DNA of 64,000 nucleotides from Cryptomeria japonica (lineage: Eukaryota > Streptophyta > Pinopsida > Cupressales > Cupressaceae), in the NCBI RefSeq assembly GCF_030272615.1, contig NC_081412.1, positions 138,264,747-138,328,746 of the forward strand, read 5' to 3'. A program made the position numbers and the translations under genes. The notes under the pieces were generated by a model. That model saw only the letters and a list, made by a program, of their open reading frames with translations. It had not been told where the DNA came from and did no database searches. This document shows, in pieces, positions 35,000-47,174 of the stretch (positions within the stretch are counted from its first letter, which is position 1; each line of letters begins with the position of its first letter).

Positions 35000-37510
35000 T
35001 ATCCCTAGGACTAGTAGTAGGAGGATGGTGGCTAGATACCCCCTCCTAATCTGGCCGTAGTAGTGACCCTGTAGGGGTATATCATGATATGGACCACGAG
35101 GAGCTCCTGTGATCTTTCGGTATGTGGCTGCCTCTATCTATAACACCACTAGGTCACGCTCTGTCTATCATAATCTCTCTCATAGGATCTCCACCTCCAT
35201 CCAAATGGGGGAGAACAGGTCCTTGTGTCATCTTGCATTCCTCTGGGATCTGTGTGCTATCTGTGAGGAACTCTAAATGTGCATAGTCACAATAAGGTTT
35301 GTCACTACATTCTGAATCAGAGAACACCACTCCTAGATGGTAGCTACAAGATAGAGAGAAATTTTTCATTAGTGACATTCTATATCATCAAATATAATGC
35401 AGGTGGGATGCATATGTTAATCAATAATAGGGCACATTACTTGGATCTCCCTCTGGCCAGTGAGGATCATGGACAACAATTGCCTGAGACTGGGACCTGC
35501 TAGTCTCTCCCCACTCATACTGTCTTTGTATAGTTAGTTTGGTCTGATGGGGATCAGGATCAGGACCCCTTATGGGATCCCTCTCTTCTTGCAGTGGGAG
35601 ACTAGGTGGATCTAGAGGTCTGGTATCCTCTCTAGAGTGATGAACTATACCTGACTCATCCTCATCCTCCTCATCCTCCTCCTTGTCCTCCTTCTCATCC
35701 TCCTCATCATCTCCATTCTGATCTCCCTCTCTAGTATCAAGATCGCCTCCATCTCCTCGTGCCTCTTGCTCCTCTGTGTCATCACCCTGATCATCTGAAT
35801 CCTCCCTGGATGCATCAGTTCCCTCTTCGTCACCTGACTGTCTCCATGGTCTAGGATTCCCTCCAAAGAAGTCTACTAGGAAAATGGCTCTAGGGTATGT
35901 CCTCCCCCACCATGTGATGTACTATCGATGTGCACCTGAATCATCTCTATATTCTATCACTATGTCCTGATCTGACCCATCTGAATATGTGATGTCAATC
36001 TCATCACTCATAGGCCTAGGAATGGCTCCTAGTCTCCACATCACTCATGAGTTTCGTATGTATACAAGCACATCAACAAGAACACACTTCTTGAACCCAA
36101 ATTGTTGCCAAACTTGGTTGAAGTAGAAGGGAATGACTATGTGGCTATACCGTCCCTCTAGTAGAAGGTTCCTCTGCATGCTGAACATCTGTATATGTAG
36201 CCTTTCCCACATGGACATCCTAAGGTAGGGTCTCCATATGATCTTTCCCACTGTCAATCCATCCAAGCTCAACCTCCAATACAGGAGATCACCTAATCAC
36301 CACTCATGGGTAAGAGGACAAGCATATACCCTAGGCTTCTCTAGGACTAGCTCTATGCGAGCTCTGTGAGGTCTAGTGCAGGTAATATGCTCAAACATCT
36401 ACACTTGTAGTAGCGTGCATGTCATCAAGTTGCATCCCTGTCCGAACACATACTCTCCAAGGTTGTGATAGAGATGTGCAAGCATGCTCTGACCCCAAGA
36501 GTATACTCTCTTGTGTCTCTCCATGGCTCATAGGGCATAGATGAGTCCTTTGTGCATATGTGTGTCGTACCCATTAGGGTAAAAGGCTAATGCAAGGGTC
36601 ACAATCATGAGTCACCTCACCAATGGAACCTCGCTTGTAGGGTGTAGGATCCAACTGACCATAATGAAACCCCTCATCTCGCTGCATATCACTCTCCCCA
36701 CAACATATACCTTCTCTCTCCTATAATCCTCCTCTATATGGTTAGATCAATATCTAACAGTGTCTCCTATAATAGGTAAGCATAGAATGTGGTATACATC
36801 CTCAAGGGTGACCGTCATCTCCCCCATAGGTAGTGAGTATATTGAGGTATCTGCATCCCACCTCTCCATTAGTGCCATCAGTATTGTAGAATGGAATTGT
36901 ATGGTTGACATGGTCATCACATCCCACAAACCCACTGCATGTAGCAAATCCCTCTCTCCTGTCGTAGGCCTCGGGATCTGCTCCTGAAGGCTCTGAAATG
37001 TGAGACCGACACTATGCTCATGCATGTACTATAGTGTCTACAAAACACAAAGCAATCTATCAGCCATAATCAATCAATCATCTATCATCATCTAATCAAT
37101 ATAATCATTCTAACATTTCTAGCATTCATCGCCTGATCTTGTGTTGTTGTTGGTTACCCCAAATAGGGACTAGGGTGCTCTGAGTGGACCAGGGTGCCCT
37201 AATGGGACCATGGTGCCCTATTGAGACCATGGCTCCCAAAGGGGACCATGGTGCCCTAGGAGGACCATGATGCCCTAGGACCCCTGGGTGTCCAAGGAGA
37301 GGGCCCCGACCTAGACTAGGTGATGACATCATCACTTCTGAAAACTATGAAAACAATGTTGAAGTCAAATGCAGTCAATGGAAAGTCAACTCACCTTATC
37401 GAGCAATCGGCTGACAAATATGGACTGGCATAGGATCTCCATCCACATAGGTCACTCAAGTTGGCATCAAGGCATGATGGGTTGTATGTGGGCTCCTCTG
37501 CAGTTAATAG
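35000..37510 (-). pseudogene. Antisense plant mobile domain (PMD, MAIN-like) gene in element B
   Basis: A minus-strand gene with the PMD pattern. It has 'QIPRPTTGERDLLHAVGLW', 'LMALMERWDADT', 'LPMGEMTVTLEDVYHILCLP' (37025-36747), then 'YSWGQSMLAHLYHNL' (about 36510), 'GC..MTCMLLQV', 'FEHI' (about 36390), and 'LIHVLVYI'-like ends near 36060. A long open frame (about 36040-35421) then gives 'YITWWGRTYPRAI' and an Asp/Glu-rich tail (35640-35790). A donor gtgagt at 37394 and an acceptor ending gtag at 37038 suggest a 357-bp intron. Stops include TAG for Gln near 37030 and 35930. PMD proteins act in gene silencing and meristem maintenance in plants, and are often carried by transposons. The function here is unknown. 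Confidence 0.8.
37168..37281. repeat. 19-bp minisatellite, six units
   Basis: Units start at 37168, 37187, 37206, 37225, 37244 and 37263, with consensus gaccatggtgccctaggag and one to several changes each. It lies inside the putative PMD intron. Its translation gives a spurious collagen-like GHHGP pattern. Confidence 0.92.
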
Positions 37511-38016
37511 TGCCAAAAAGTTAGAAAGTGACAAATGAAGGTGTGACTTTCATATTTATATGTTATGCACTTTTTGAATTTTTGTTTTTAAGTTAAAACC
37601 CTAATTTGTACACTTTTTCTTCAATCTATCATATCTTGAGCTACAAAGCTCTGATTATCACACTGTCAGTGGCATTATAATGTTCTTGGATGAGTGATCA
37701 AGCCTTGTTGTGAACTTGCTTCATCAAAATCTTTATCACAATTCCTTGTGGAAAACATGATACCCTGTTTCACCTCACAAATAAGCAAGTCAAAATAGGG
37801 GGAGCATATAGCTACCCACGAATTTCATCACCTTCCTTAATAAGCATTAGGTGATTTTGTGATCTAACATGTGGTTTTGGAGGGTGTGGTTCCTAACTGT
37901 GTACTACAGATACCGATGGGGGCTTCGTTCGACAACTTATGGATATATCCCTTTTCAAATGATATTTACTTTTTTGTACTTTATCTTGCATATGCACATA
38001 GTGTCATATGACCACT
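37511..38016. other. Non-coding stretch between the PMD gene and the PPT
   Basis: No frame of note. It would hold the 5' end or promoter of the antisense gene, but I cannot point to a convincing TATA box. An acceptor-like 'ttaactgcag' on the minus strand near 37501 hints at another upstream exon. Confidence 0.4.
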
Positions 38017-38031
38017 AAAGTGGGGGCTAAA
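38017..38031 (+). other. Element B polypurine tract
   Basis: aaagtgggggctaaa lies directly before the LTR start TGTAGT. Confidence 0.9.
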
Positions 38032-39667
38032 TGTAGTATCATAAATTTTACACCCTTGCTAGGGTGGTACAATTTCACACTTAGGTTAGCACCCGCCTTA
38101 GTGTGTCTTGCATCTTGAATTTCTCATTCCCCTTTAAGCATTTAATTAATTAATTTAATTAAATCTAAGGTCATGTCTCATCACTTTACACATCATAAAG
38201 TTGGACCCTTTACCCTAAATGTGCCCCTTTTCATTTTATTTCTCCAATGAATCATTTAATCATAAACCCTAATTATGTCTTATTTCGACTGTTTAGGCCT
38301 GATTTGCATATCAAAACATCTCGAAATAAGCTATAACTTTGGGATGAGCTCTAATATCATCATATGTAATAGCCCCAAAAATTTGGTGAAAAGTTGGTCG
38401 GACCGTGGCTGGAATGCACATGGTCTATGGCTTTTTTACCAAAATTTTGTGAGCATAATCCTATGATATGATAATGCTTAACCCCAAAATATCAACAGGA
38501 AATTCAAATCCTAGGTCAGCCTAAACATGAAATTAAGATCTAGGGTTCCATACTTAAGAGCTCTCTTTCTTCTTTTGAAGGGGTCTTCTTCTAAGAATCT
38601 AAGAACAAGTTTTTGGAGTATTAGAGCCTTCTTTGCAGTAAAAGAGTAGATCTTTAAAGTTTTCAACAAAATTCAACATTCATTAAGAATAATTTTATCA
38701 ATTGGGGGCTTTTGAAGATGTAGAAGAACAATAAGAGATCGCCAACTGATGATTGGCTTGTACCTCTCCCTTGGGGTTGGGTATGGTTTCATGTCTTTGC
38801 ATAAGATTTATTTTGATTCACATTCATACTTTAGATCACTTTGCATCATGGATTTAGAGCATTTACTTTGTCAATTATAAGCAATTAGGGTTTACTCTTT
38901 AGGTTTTCTCTAGGTTGTTTACTTTCATTCTTAGGGTCTTGCATATACACAAGGTTCTTTGCACACACATTTTTAGTATATTATTGTCTATTTGTGGAGG
39001 TGGAAATAACCGACATAGGGGTTTGACTAACGCAAAACCCTATATAGCCACCCCAAATCTTCCCTTTTTAGTTGTAGGTGTAGAAATAGGAATCCAGGAG
39101 CAGTTATAGATCTAGAACAAGCATCTACACCACCCAGAAATCTCAAAAATGCAAAACTTTGTCAACTACAGGAGCGTGGAAATCTGGTCCGACCCAGGAT
39201 AGTGGCATGGTGCCATGGTCCTTCCCTCTGCTAGTAGGACTTGATAGAATAGTAGTTTGCAGATCTTAGAATCCCTCTTGTCAGTTGTAGCTCCAAAATT
39301 GTAGAATCAAGATAGTGGTGTGGCACCTTGGTCTCGGAGATTTCTACTCAAATTTTAGACACAAGTACACCTCTAATTTTACCTTTTGATCTATACTTTT
39401 CAGTAATTTATCATTTTTCCTTTGATCTGCATTCTCATATTTGGATTGGCTTGCTTACTTGCTTTCTAGGTTAGATTGCATTTTACATCATTCCTCTCTC
39501 TCATTGACAACAAAGGAATAGAAAACCTAAGAGGTAATCCATGACTATCTCTTTCTCATAAGAAGTAGCCAACGTGCATTACCTCCCTAGGCTCTTTTGT
39601 ATTCCATGAGTGTGTATGAGAGTTAGATTAGGATTTTCATACTTAGTGTCACTTCCCCCCCTATACA
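38032..39667 (+). repeat. Element B 3' LTR
   Basis: Partner of 26963-28616. It ends ccctataca before ATTAG. Confidence 0.95.
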
Positions 39668-39716
39668 ATTAGAAAATTGAACTTGAACATTTCCTCCAAG
39701 AAGCAACACTTGAATC

Positions 39717-40052
39717 CACACACCAGAGAACCATCAACCATTCTCTAGACTAATTTTGACAGACAATCTCATTGTTAGAAACAACAACCAACTCTACCAT
39801 CTAAGCAACATAGATCTTGCAAAACTAATATTGCAACATACACTGAACATAAATATTGTATTGAGAACCACAATCCATAATCTTCAGAATCCAAAGGAAT
39901 GCAATGAATTCTTCCACTGGAATATTAAAAACTCTTTCCTACATATAATTATTATTTTTATACAAATTGAAACTTCCACTACACCAACCTTCTGGAAACA
40001 CCTTAGCATCATAATTAGACTACACAACAACCTCAAAACTATTGGCATTTGA
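39717..40052 (+). other. Unrecognised open frame between element B and LTR I
   Basis: 111 codons without a stop (ATG at 39756), rich in Ile, Asn, Leu and His. It contains 'LYHLSNIDLAKLILQHTL' and 'NPKECNEFFHWNIKNSFL'. No domain is recognised. It could be a fragment of an older element or chance in AT-rich DNA. Confidence 0.25.
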
Positions 40053-40062
40053 TGAATCGATA

Positions 40063-41160
40063 TGTTGGCACATGATAATATGATAATACTGTATGTTGTC
40101 ATTGATGTCAACAAGTATAGGTCAACTGGTATGAAGATTGGAAGCAGTTGTTATTTATGATCAAGTTGAAGAACCGGTATGGCGAGATGTAGTGAACCGG
40201 TGTCAGGGTTTCACTAAGTGTGACTACCGGTTGGTAGTTTCAGCTCTAGGGTTTCCGATTTGGCAATATAGCTTGTGCAATGCAACCAATGATATTCTGT
40301 GATGAGTTAGATTAGAAATGAGGATGAGATCGAGATGCCACATCAGTTTTGTGCATGTGAAGGATTTCCTTGAGGATCTTGAATGTGAAGATCGACTACA
40401 TTAAATGTCTACCTTGGGAATGAACATTCTTCTTAGTGGTATGAGAAGAAATCATGATGGGTTACTGATTTATATGTGTGGTGAAGAATGGATGATGCCG
40501 AATAACTTGTGATCTATTTGACATTGTTTCAATCTATAAAAAGTGTTTAAACAGTTAGGATTGGACCGCCTGTAATTGTAAACCTAAATGCTTAGGGTTT
40601 ATGCTACCGACCTAATTGTTGTCTATAAGGTCGATGATGTTTATTATTGTAAGTTGTTGGCAAAAGTTTTGTATGTATCTGAGTGATGAGATACTTGCCA
40701 GACCAGTGAGAGAAAACTGCAGAGTGTGATTGCAGAGTAGAGGAACTAAAAAGGATCTACCTTAGCATATAATGTTGTTATCAGATCAGAGTTTTACCTG
40801 TCATCTTCTAACAATTTCAACAGAAGGAAAATCCCTTTGTCGGGTAGCTTTAACAAGCTTACTATAAAACCTCTAACCAGGTGACTCAAGTTCATTGAGT
40901 TCTTTAAATCATCTAGTAAGGTAACCTTTAATAGGGTATATAGCCATCCCTTAACTAGGTGATCTTTAATAGGATCGGTTCCTAGAAAAACCTTATTGTA
41001 AAGTCTTTAACCGGACTAGGCTTCTAATAGAGTGAGCTTCAAAAGAGCTCAAACCAAGCTTGTGGGTATTCATCCCCACCGTGGTTTTTCCTGTTTGGGT
41101 TTCCACGTGAAAAATCTGTGTGTCATGAGTTGTGCATTTTCATGTGATGATTAATTATTC
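40063..41160 (+). repeat. LTR I: element A family, plus orientation, cut by element G
   Basis: It starts TGTTGGCACATGA and follows the reverse complement of the element A LTRs to 'cttgtgggtattcatccccacc', 'tttttcctgtttgggtttcc' and 'catgtgatga', where G begins. The remaining part of this LTR, and perhaps its element, should lie beyond the right edge. TATAAAAA at 40535-40542 is a possible TATA box. Confidence 0.85.
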
Positions 41161-41539
41161 TGTTATCACTATTTAAAAAATGGATATTCTTGTTACATGA
41201 TTGGCTAAAAGTCTAAAAAAATTGAGTATGCTATAGCCTTGTTGCCTCTGATTGTGTTAGGTCAGATGAGGGTTTAAGGTTTGAGTTCTAACCCTTCCAA
41301 TTTTTTGAGAAAAACCCTCATGTTCTAAATCCATGTTACTTTTACCACTTAGGGAAGGCTCCGTCTATCATGAGAAGTGTCCCCACCTTCTTATTTCTGC
41401 CTAGGTGGGTCTAGCAACACTTTATTTTCTCTAAGCCTATCCTAAAGTTCTTAAATTTTAATCGGGCTTCCTAACCATTGCGTAGGTTCTTTTTAATCTA
41501 ATGGCATGCGTGAATTCACAGTTTAAAGACACCCGTGAG

Positions 41540-42405
41540 TTACCATTCGCGAAATGGAAAAAGGCGGAAGTGGGTCTGGCATCTAGGTTTTAACTAAGGT
41601 AAAGATCAATCAGGTTCCTTTTGATTTGACGATCAGCGTGTTTTCACAAGATAAAGGGGCCCGGGTTTTAGGCTTCGCAAAATGGCGAAAAGGAAACTTG
41701 ATCCACGAGGTAGTAAGGATTGAAGGTAAAGGTCGATCACGTTCCTTTTGATTGAACGGTCGGTGCTATTTCACAACGCTAAGGTGACCGAGAGTTAACC
41801 TTTGTGAAATAGCAAAGTGACATGGCAACCACTTGGTCGGTGTCATGGCAAAATAGATGGATCATACTGCTGACAAAAAGGTGACTTGTCAGATGCATGT
41901 GGCAGTCCTAAAGTGGATCCCATGGAATCTTTTTGACAAATAAGTGATTGACACACCGGTTTCCTTTACCAGTCGATTGCCAAGTTGGATAGTGCTGATT
42001 CAAAGGGTCCACTTCCATCGGGTTAGGTTTCTTAAAAGGCGGGTATCTCAAGGAGGATCCGACGGTGGGTGCCATTTCGCAGGCCGAAGATACAGGGTAA
42101 TTACTGTTCATGAAATAGCAAAAACTCCTAGCCTTAAACGCTTGGTGCATAGTTATTGGGGTAAACCACCAGTCACTGGATAGGATAAAGATCGATCAAG
42201 TTCTTTTTGATCGGATGGCTCATGCGGTTTCACTGGATGAACGTGCACGATGTTTAGCTTTCGCAAAATAGTGAAAGAGATCTGAGCCCATTGCCAAATG
42301 AAGAGCAGTCAACAAAGTAAACGCTGTGCAAGTTCCACTTGATCTGACGGTCAGCGTGTTTTTAGTCAATGAAGATGCGTGGATTTTAGGCTTCGCGAAA
42401 TGGGA
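41540..42405 (+). repeat. Diverged modular repeats in the element G U3
   Basis: About five copies of a 100-150 bp module: 'gatcaagttccttttgatc', then 'gacggtcagcgtg', then 'ttttaggcttcgcgaaatgg'. TTCGCGAAAT or TTCGCAAAAT stands at 41546, 41674, 42260 and 42392, with weaker forms near 41800 and 42071. They lie upstream of the embedded frame, in enhancer position. The 3' LTR keeps only the first modules (61100-61325) because of a deletion. Confidence 0.65.
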
Positions 42406-42743
42406 AAACAACAAAGTGATAGAAACACTCAGTTATTTTATGATTCATTGGAGCCAAAATTTTGAATTCATTTGTGAATTCAATTATGAGGTGATGGCCC
42501 AAGCATGCGGTGTTAATGTCGCAGTTAAGAGCCCAATTGCCATATATACGCTCACATCAATTGAATGTTGGTATCATTTCGAAGAGTTGTTGTAGAAAAG
42601 CTAGTGCAGAGCAGAGTTCTTTAGGCCAAAACCAAGTTTTCTTATGTTTTGCTTACCAGTTACTTGAAAAATTGATGAACTATGGTTTTATTCTATTAAA
42701 GGATTGCTTTGATTAGTAATTGAAATACTTGCATATCATTGAG

Positions 42744-45700
42744 ATGGCACCTAGAAGGGATTTCACAAGGAAGGTTAATTACCAGGAGAGGGCAATTTGT
42801 GATGACTTCTTGGAACAATTGTCTATGTCCACAAATGTAGCAGCTAAAGTTAAGTAATTAGTGCCCAAGGCTCCTCGTTTGAGAGTAGGAGAAGGATTAT
42901 GTGACAAGGGGAATTGGCTGAGAGATCCACACATAGGGTTGTTTGGTTTAGGTCTATTCAAGGTCAGTTTTGGTATGAGACACTCCCCTGCCCCAATGAG
43001 CAGTATTTGGGAGTTGGATGTAGGTAAATTAGTGGTCCCTGGAGTTTTTATGGATGTGGATCTCCTAACTTAGATTGCACACAATTATGACCCTCTCACC
43101 AAAAGTGTTAGGCATGTAAATGGAAAAACCCTCATTGAAGTCAATGATGATGAAATCAGAAACGTATTTGGGCTCAGTGAGGTGTCCAATTATTTGGAGC
43201 CCATTAATTTTGAATCATTTTCTCATCTACAGTGCAAAGAGGAATCATCTTAGAAATGGGCCTCTTAAAGAATTTTTTGTCAAAATAGGATAATTGACTG
43301 TTGCAGGACCTAATACCATAGAGCCTTTCTCCCTAAATTGGTTCACTCTTAGAGCCAAAGGGTTATACAGGTCACTCTACCAAATTTTTGAAGAAGATGC
43401 TAAAGTGAACATGCCAACCCATTACATGTTAATGATAGCACAAATTTTAAATCCCTCTCTGGCAGTAACATTTGATTATACCCCCTACATCACTGATGCA
43501 ATCCATGAAGGCTTCGTAGGGATAAAGAATGGTAAGGTGGATAGACCTTTTGGATGATACTCCCTTCTCATGCATCTTCTTCTATTCAAGGGTGGTGACT
43601 ACTTTGCCAATGAAATGGATCTAGTGAAGGAAAAGGATGGGGAGAAAATTGCAATTCAACTATGGAGCATAGTGTTGTCATGGGACAGGAAGGATGTTAG
43701 CTACCTAAAGTTTGATAAATGCTTTGCATCTAAAATCATAATTCTCTTATGCTCAGAGAATCCAAGGATCCCTAAAGCTCTTTTGTAGTTTCTTAGGGCT
43801 AAGGAGTTTGCTGAAGAAATCAAAATTATCCACAATTGGGGTGACATATACTTGTACCCTATTTCCACAGTTTTCAGAGTGTATGGTTTCAGAGGTACTC
43901 CATTTTTGTTACCTTATCAGGTCCCTTTGAAAATAGGAATTGCAGAGGTCCTCAGGTAGATTAGGGGTGTACAAGAGGTGGAGCTATCCAATAGAGGAAA
44001 AGGGACCATTTTCCCAATGGTAACAATAGCACATCAATTTGTAATTGCTAAGGGTGGGTGCAAGTGCTTTGAGGAGTTCCTTCAACCATACCAATTGTCC
44101 ACTACAATGTCAAGGTTTTCTGACCCTAAATATTTCTTTAATGGTATGTTTAGGAAAAGGGCAGTATGCAAAGGCAGACCTCACCAATTCCAATTCCCTG
44201 AAGACCTCATCATAAATGAGTTTCATTTCGATGAGCAGGAGCTGAGGAAAGAGAAATGGGTGGCCTACAAGAAGGCTCTTGATTTTGTACACCAATTCGA
44301 CAGCAGCCATGACCGTTTATCCAGTTTTCACTCCTTTTAGGAAAAGGCAAAATTCCTAATTCTTTGCTTTGAGGATGTAATACAGACATTAAAGGAGAAG
44401 AGGGAAGCAGTGATTAAAAACAACCCTGAGAAGGAAAGACTAGTTCTAGCTAGGTCTGCATGTACTAAAACAATCCCTCCTGGTAATTATGTACTAAATA
44501 GAAAATCCAAGAACAATGTGTTGGTGCCAACAACAAGGGAGCCTTCTACTTCAAGAGGGAAGAGGAAAATACAAGATGTCATTGACATTCAGGATTCCCC
44601 AAAGATGCAAAGGGTGGGAAAAGAAGTGCAAATTAATGAGCCCATGTATTCCCCATCTCATTCCCCCATTCATATAGGAGATGAGCAGGAAGTAGCTAAA
44701 CAATTGTTTCAATTAGGGAGTCTCGGGGAGATCGCCTATACATATGATGATAAAGAGGATGGAATGACAAAGGAGCTTTCACGCAATTTGTGTGGAAGTA
44801 GAATATTGATAAGTTCAATGGCAGATGTGAGAAGAGGAAGAATGAGCAGCCCCACAAGGATGCAGCTATCGTGGAGGAAGAAATAAAACAAGAAATGGTC
44901 ATTGAATTTAAGACCATCACTCCTAAGAAAGGAAGGGAAATGGTAGCAAAGGTTGGTGTTCTCATCCTCCCTGAATGGGATATAGCAAATGCCTTGGTTT
45001 TAGAGGTAGTCAGAAAAGAGACCAAGCCTATGGCAGGACTAACCTTCAGTAAGGACAATGTTGCCCTGGTCATGTGGTCTCTAAAAAGAGATGAAAATAA
45101 AAGGAGAAAGGATACCCCAGAGTCTAGCTACCTTGGAGGTATGACAATAAAGAGGGTGAAAAATACTAGAGTGGTTGAGGTTGCTAGAATAGTCTTGGAA
45201 ACTACAAAATTCAGTGTTGCGGTCGCAGAGAAAGAAGCAAAGGAAAGGGTAGATCTCCAAGCTAAGTTAGAAAAATTCTTAAAAGCTTACAGTGATGCCA
45301 AAGAAGAGATAGTAAGCTGAGATAGCATTATTGCTAAATTGAGAGGCCAACTGGTAGGACAATACCATCAAGGTGAGTCCTCAACCTTAATGATTGCTTC
45401 TTCTCCTACACAGCCTCCACCTACTAGCCCTATCATTGACTTCCCACCTTCTCCTGCACCTTTTGGTTCCCAATCAGCTAAGATCACTCAACAGGAGTTG
45501 GGAAAGCTAAAACAGGCTCAAACACTGTTTGCAAATAGCTATGAAGAAAGAGTGAGGGCCACAATTTTGAGTTTTGCTAACACTATAGGATCCTCATTAG
45601 TGTAGAACAACATAAATAAATTTTTGGATATGTCGAATGAGCTCAATGGAGAGAGGGCTATTCTAATGCCCATAGATGTCTAGAAAGGTGGACCTAGGAC

Positions 45701-46191
45701 TTATATGTGTATCCTATGATGAGGTAGGGGCTGATCCCATTATCAAATCCACTTGTGACATGACAAAGGATCTAACAAAGCTAGAAGAAGGAAGAGATAA
45801 TGCAGAAATGCAGATCAATTTGTATAAAAAGGAATACACTAAGCAGAAATTTGAATTATTTTCCGGGGGTTTTGCCAGTCCAACTCAATTTAAGGACAAA
45901 CAAGTATGGCCTAATGAATTAGGAGCCAACCTATCATTAAGGGTAAAGGGAATCATTAACACAGATGATACTTCCCTATTTGTCAGAACAATTGAGGAGA
46001 TAGAGAAAATAAAGTCACACTATGGCTTTCTAAACTCAGAAGTCAATAAAATAAGAAACTCTTGGAAGAGATTGGCCAAGATAAGAGGGAAAGTTATTAA
46101 CTTCTCATGGCCTGCTGATGACATGTACGAAGAGTGGACAAGAAAGTATGCGGTTCCAAATGAAGAGGTTCAAGAAGAAGCCGTGGAGTGA
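42744..46191 (+). pseudogene. Element G LTR-embedded reading frame (U3 ORF)
   Basis: It starts MAPRRDF at 42744 and runs to TGA at 46189-46191, about 1,150 codons. The frame is broken by a stop at 42857-42859 (GAA in the other LTR), a 2-bp deletion near 43215, and further stops and shifts near 43555, 43788, 44338, 44830, 45600 and 45680. The N-terminal third has 'NYDPLTKSVRHVNGKTLIEV' and 'RNVFGLSE'. The middle is hydrophobic-helical. A Lys/Arg stretch, a Ser/Pro-rich linker ('PPPTSPIIDFPPSPAPF') and a helical C-terminus ending 'YEEWTRKYAV' follow. I recognise no family. It ends 120 bp before the TATA box, so in the genomic RNA it is 3' of pol. Confidence 0.75.
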
Positions 46192-46311
46192 AAAAGTGTG
46201 AAAGGGGCCATTAGAAAATGAAAAGGACTTGTAACTTCTTGTTGAAACAAGAAGATTGTTATAACAAACTTTTTTTGGAAAAGGTCCGAAGCTTGTATGC
46301 ATCTGTACTAT

Positions 46312-46318
46312 TATAAAT
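46312..46318 (+). promoter_or_regulatory. Probable TATA box of the element G LTR
   Basis: TATAAAT follows 'ggtccgaagcttg' (46284 region), the same layout as in Z. It places the U3/R border just after 46340. Confidence 0.6.
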
Positions 46319-47153
46319 GGATTCCAGGACTAGTTAGAAGGGCATCACAAGAATTTTGTAAAGAAACTCTATAGAAATATATTTCGGTTTTTCTATTTAT
46401 TATAGAGAATATTTTGAGTTTTGTAAGACTTTTCAAAAATGAATATCAATATACATATCATAAACTTTTGAGCCTAAAATTTGTGTGGTCTTCTGGTGTG
46501 CTCTCAATAATTTACTGGTTTCATTTGAGTAATCTAGGGTTATTCAATTGAACATGGATTGTAATGCAATCTTTATGGATATGTTTCTTAGCTTTTCTCT
46601 TTAGGAGAGGAATTAAATACACATGAAATATCTATGTCAGTAGGTTATTTTGTTGGAAACTTTGAATTTTATAAACACTATTTAGTTTAACAAGGAAGGA
46701 CTCTTATATATGTCAGGCATGTATGGGGTTAATAGAAGCTGAAGTGATGAGATGCATGGGGATGTTTAATTGTGAAATCCTTGCTTAATTTAGATGACTC
46801 GGTAGCCTGGATAAGGCACTAGTATCAGTTGTAGTTCTCTTTCTACATCTCTTGAGGATCAATACTGAAAATGAGAATAAGTTTTCCTTTATTATTTCAG
46901 TTTATGTTGAGGTGATAAGATCCACTGGTTTTTGGACACTGGTTTAGTATGGATCTCATTTTAAAAGTGTGAAATTATTCACAGAAGGTATACCTGCTTG
47001 AACTTTGGATAAGTTCAAAGTGTAGAAGGTTCTTGAAACCTTGTCATATGTTGCTCTAAGGTTCTTTTTTCCTTCATCTCTTCATTTGCAGATAGAGTTA
47101 TTATTTTTCTTACAAGGGATAAGAGGGGAATCAGAATTTGAGAACAATAAAAG

Positions 47154-47174
47154 TGGCGACTCTAATGGGGATGG
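47154..47174 (+). other. Element G primer binding site
   Basis: tggcgactctaatggggatg resembles the 'tggcgactc..ctgggga' PBS common in plant Tat/Ogre-type elements, usually assigned to an arginine tRNA. The tRNA is inferred from memory of those elements. Confidence 0.75.

Larger units (their letters stand above)
26963..39667 (+). mobile_element. Element B: Ty3/gypsy, Tat-type, with an antisense PMD gene
   Basis: 12.7 kb, with LTRs 26963-28616 and 38032-39667 (TGTAGT...CA) and an exact 5-bp duplication ATTAG at 26958-26962 and 39668-39672. The order is Gag-region frame, protease, RT, RNase H, second RNase H, integrase. Two RNase H domains are the mark of the Tat group. An antisense gene follows at 35000-37510, then the PPT. 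All frames are broken. Confidence 0.93.
41161..47146 (+). repeat. Element G 5' LTR (about 6 kb)
   Basis: It begins TGTTATCACTATTT. The same sequence begins at 54424 directly after pol, which shows this is an LTR and not a unique leader. Order: 'gatgagggtttaaggttt' block, modular repeats (41540-42405), reading frame (42744-46191), TATA box (46312), leader. The right end (aaca) is inferred from the PBS 7 bp later. Confidence 0.85.

Noticed and set aside
35645-35866. Arg/Met-rich minus-strand frame
   Set aside because: It is an out-of-frame reading of the Asp/Glu-rich tail of the PMD gene.
37126-37335. Minus-strand frame with a collagen-like GHHGP repeat
   Set aside because: It is the translation of the 19-bp minisatellite and lies within the probable intron.
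35000-37510. PMD gene as an independent functional host gene
   Set aside because: It lies wholly between the LTRs of element B, before the PPT, and has several stops.
43300-45302. The 2-kb gap between the two LTR copies of the embedded frame as a spliced intron
   Set aside because: The borders show no GT...AG pair and the junction has altered bases, which fits a deletion.
42744-46191. The G frame as a host gene caught between elements
   Set aside because: The same frame starts again in the LTR after pol, in the same order and orientation, so it belongs to the LTR.
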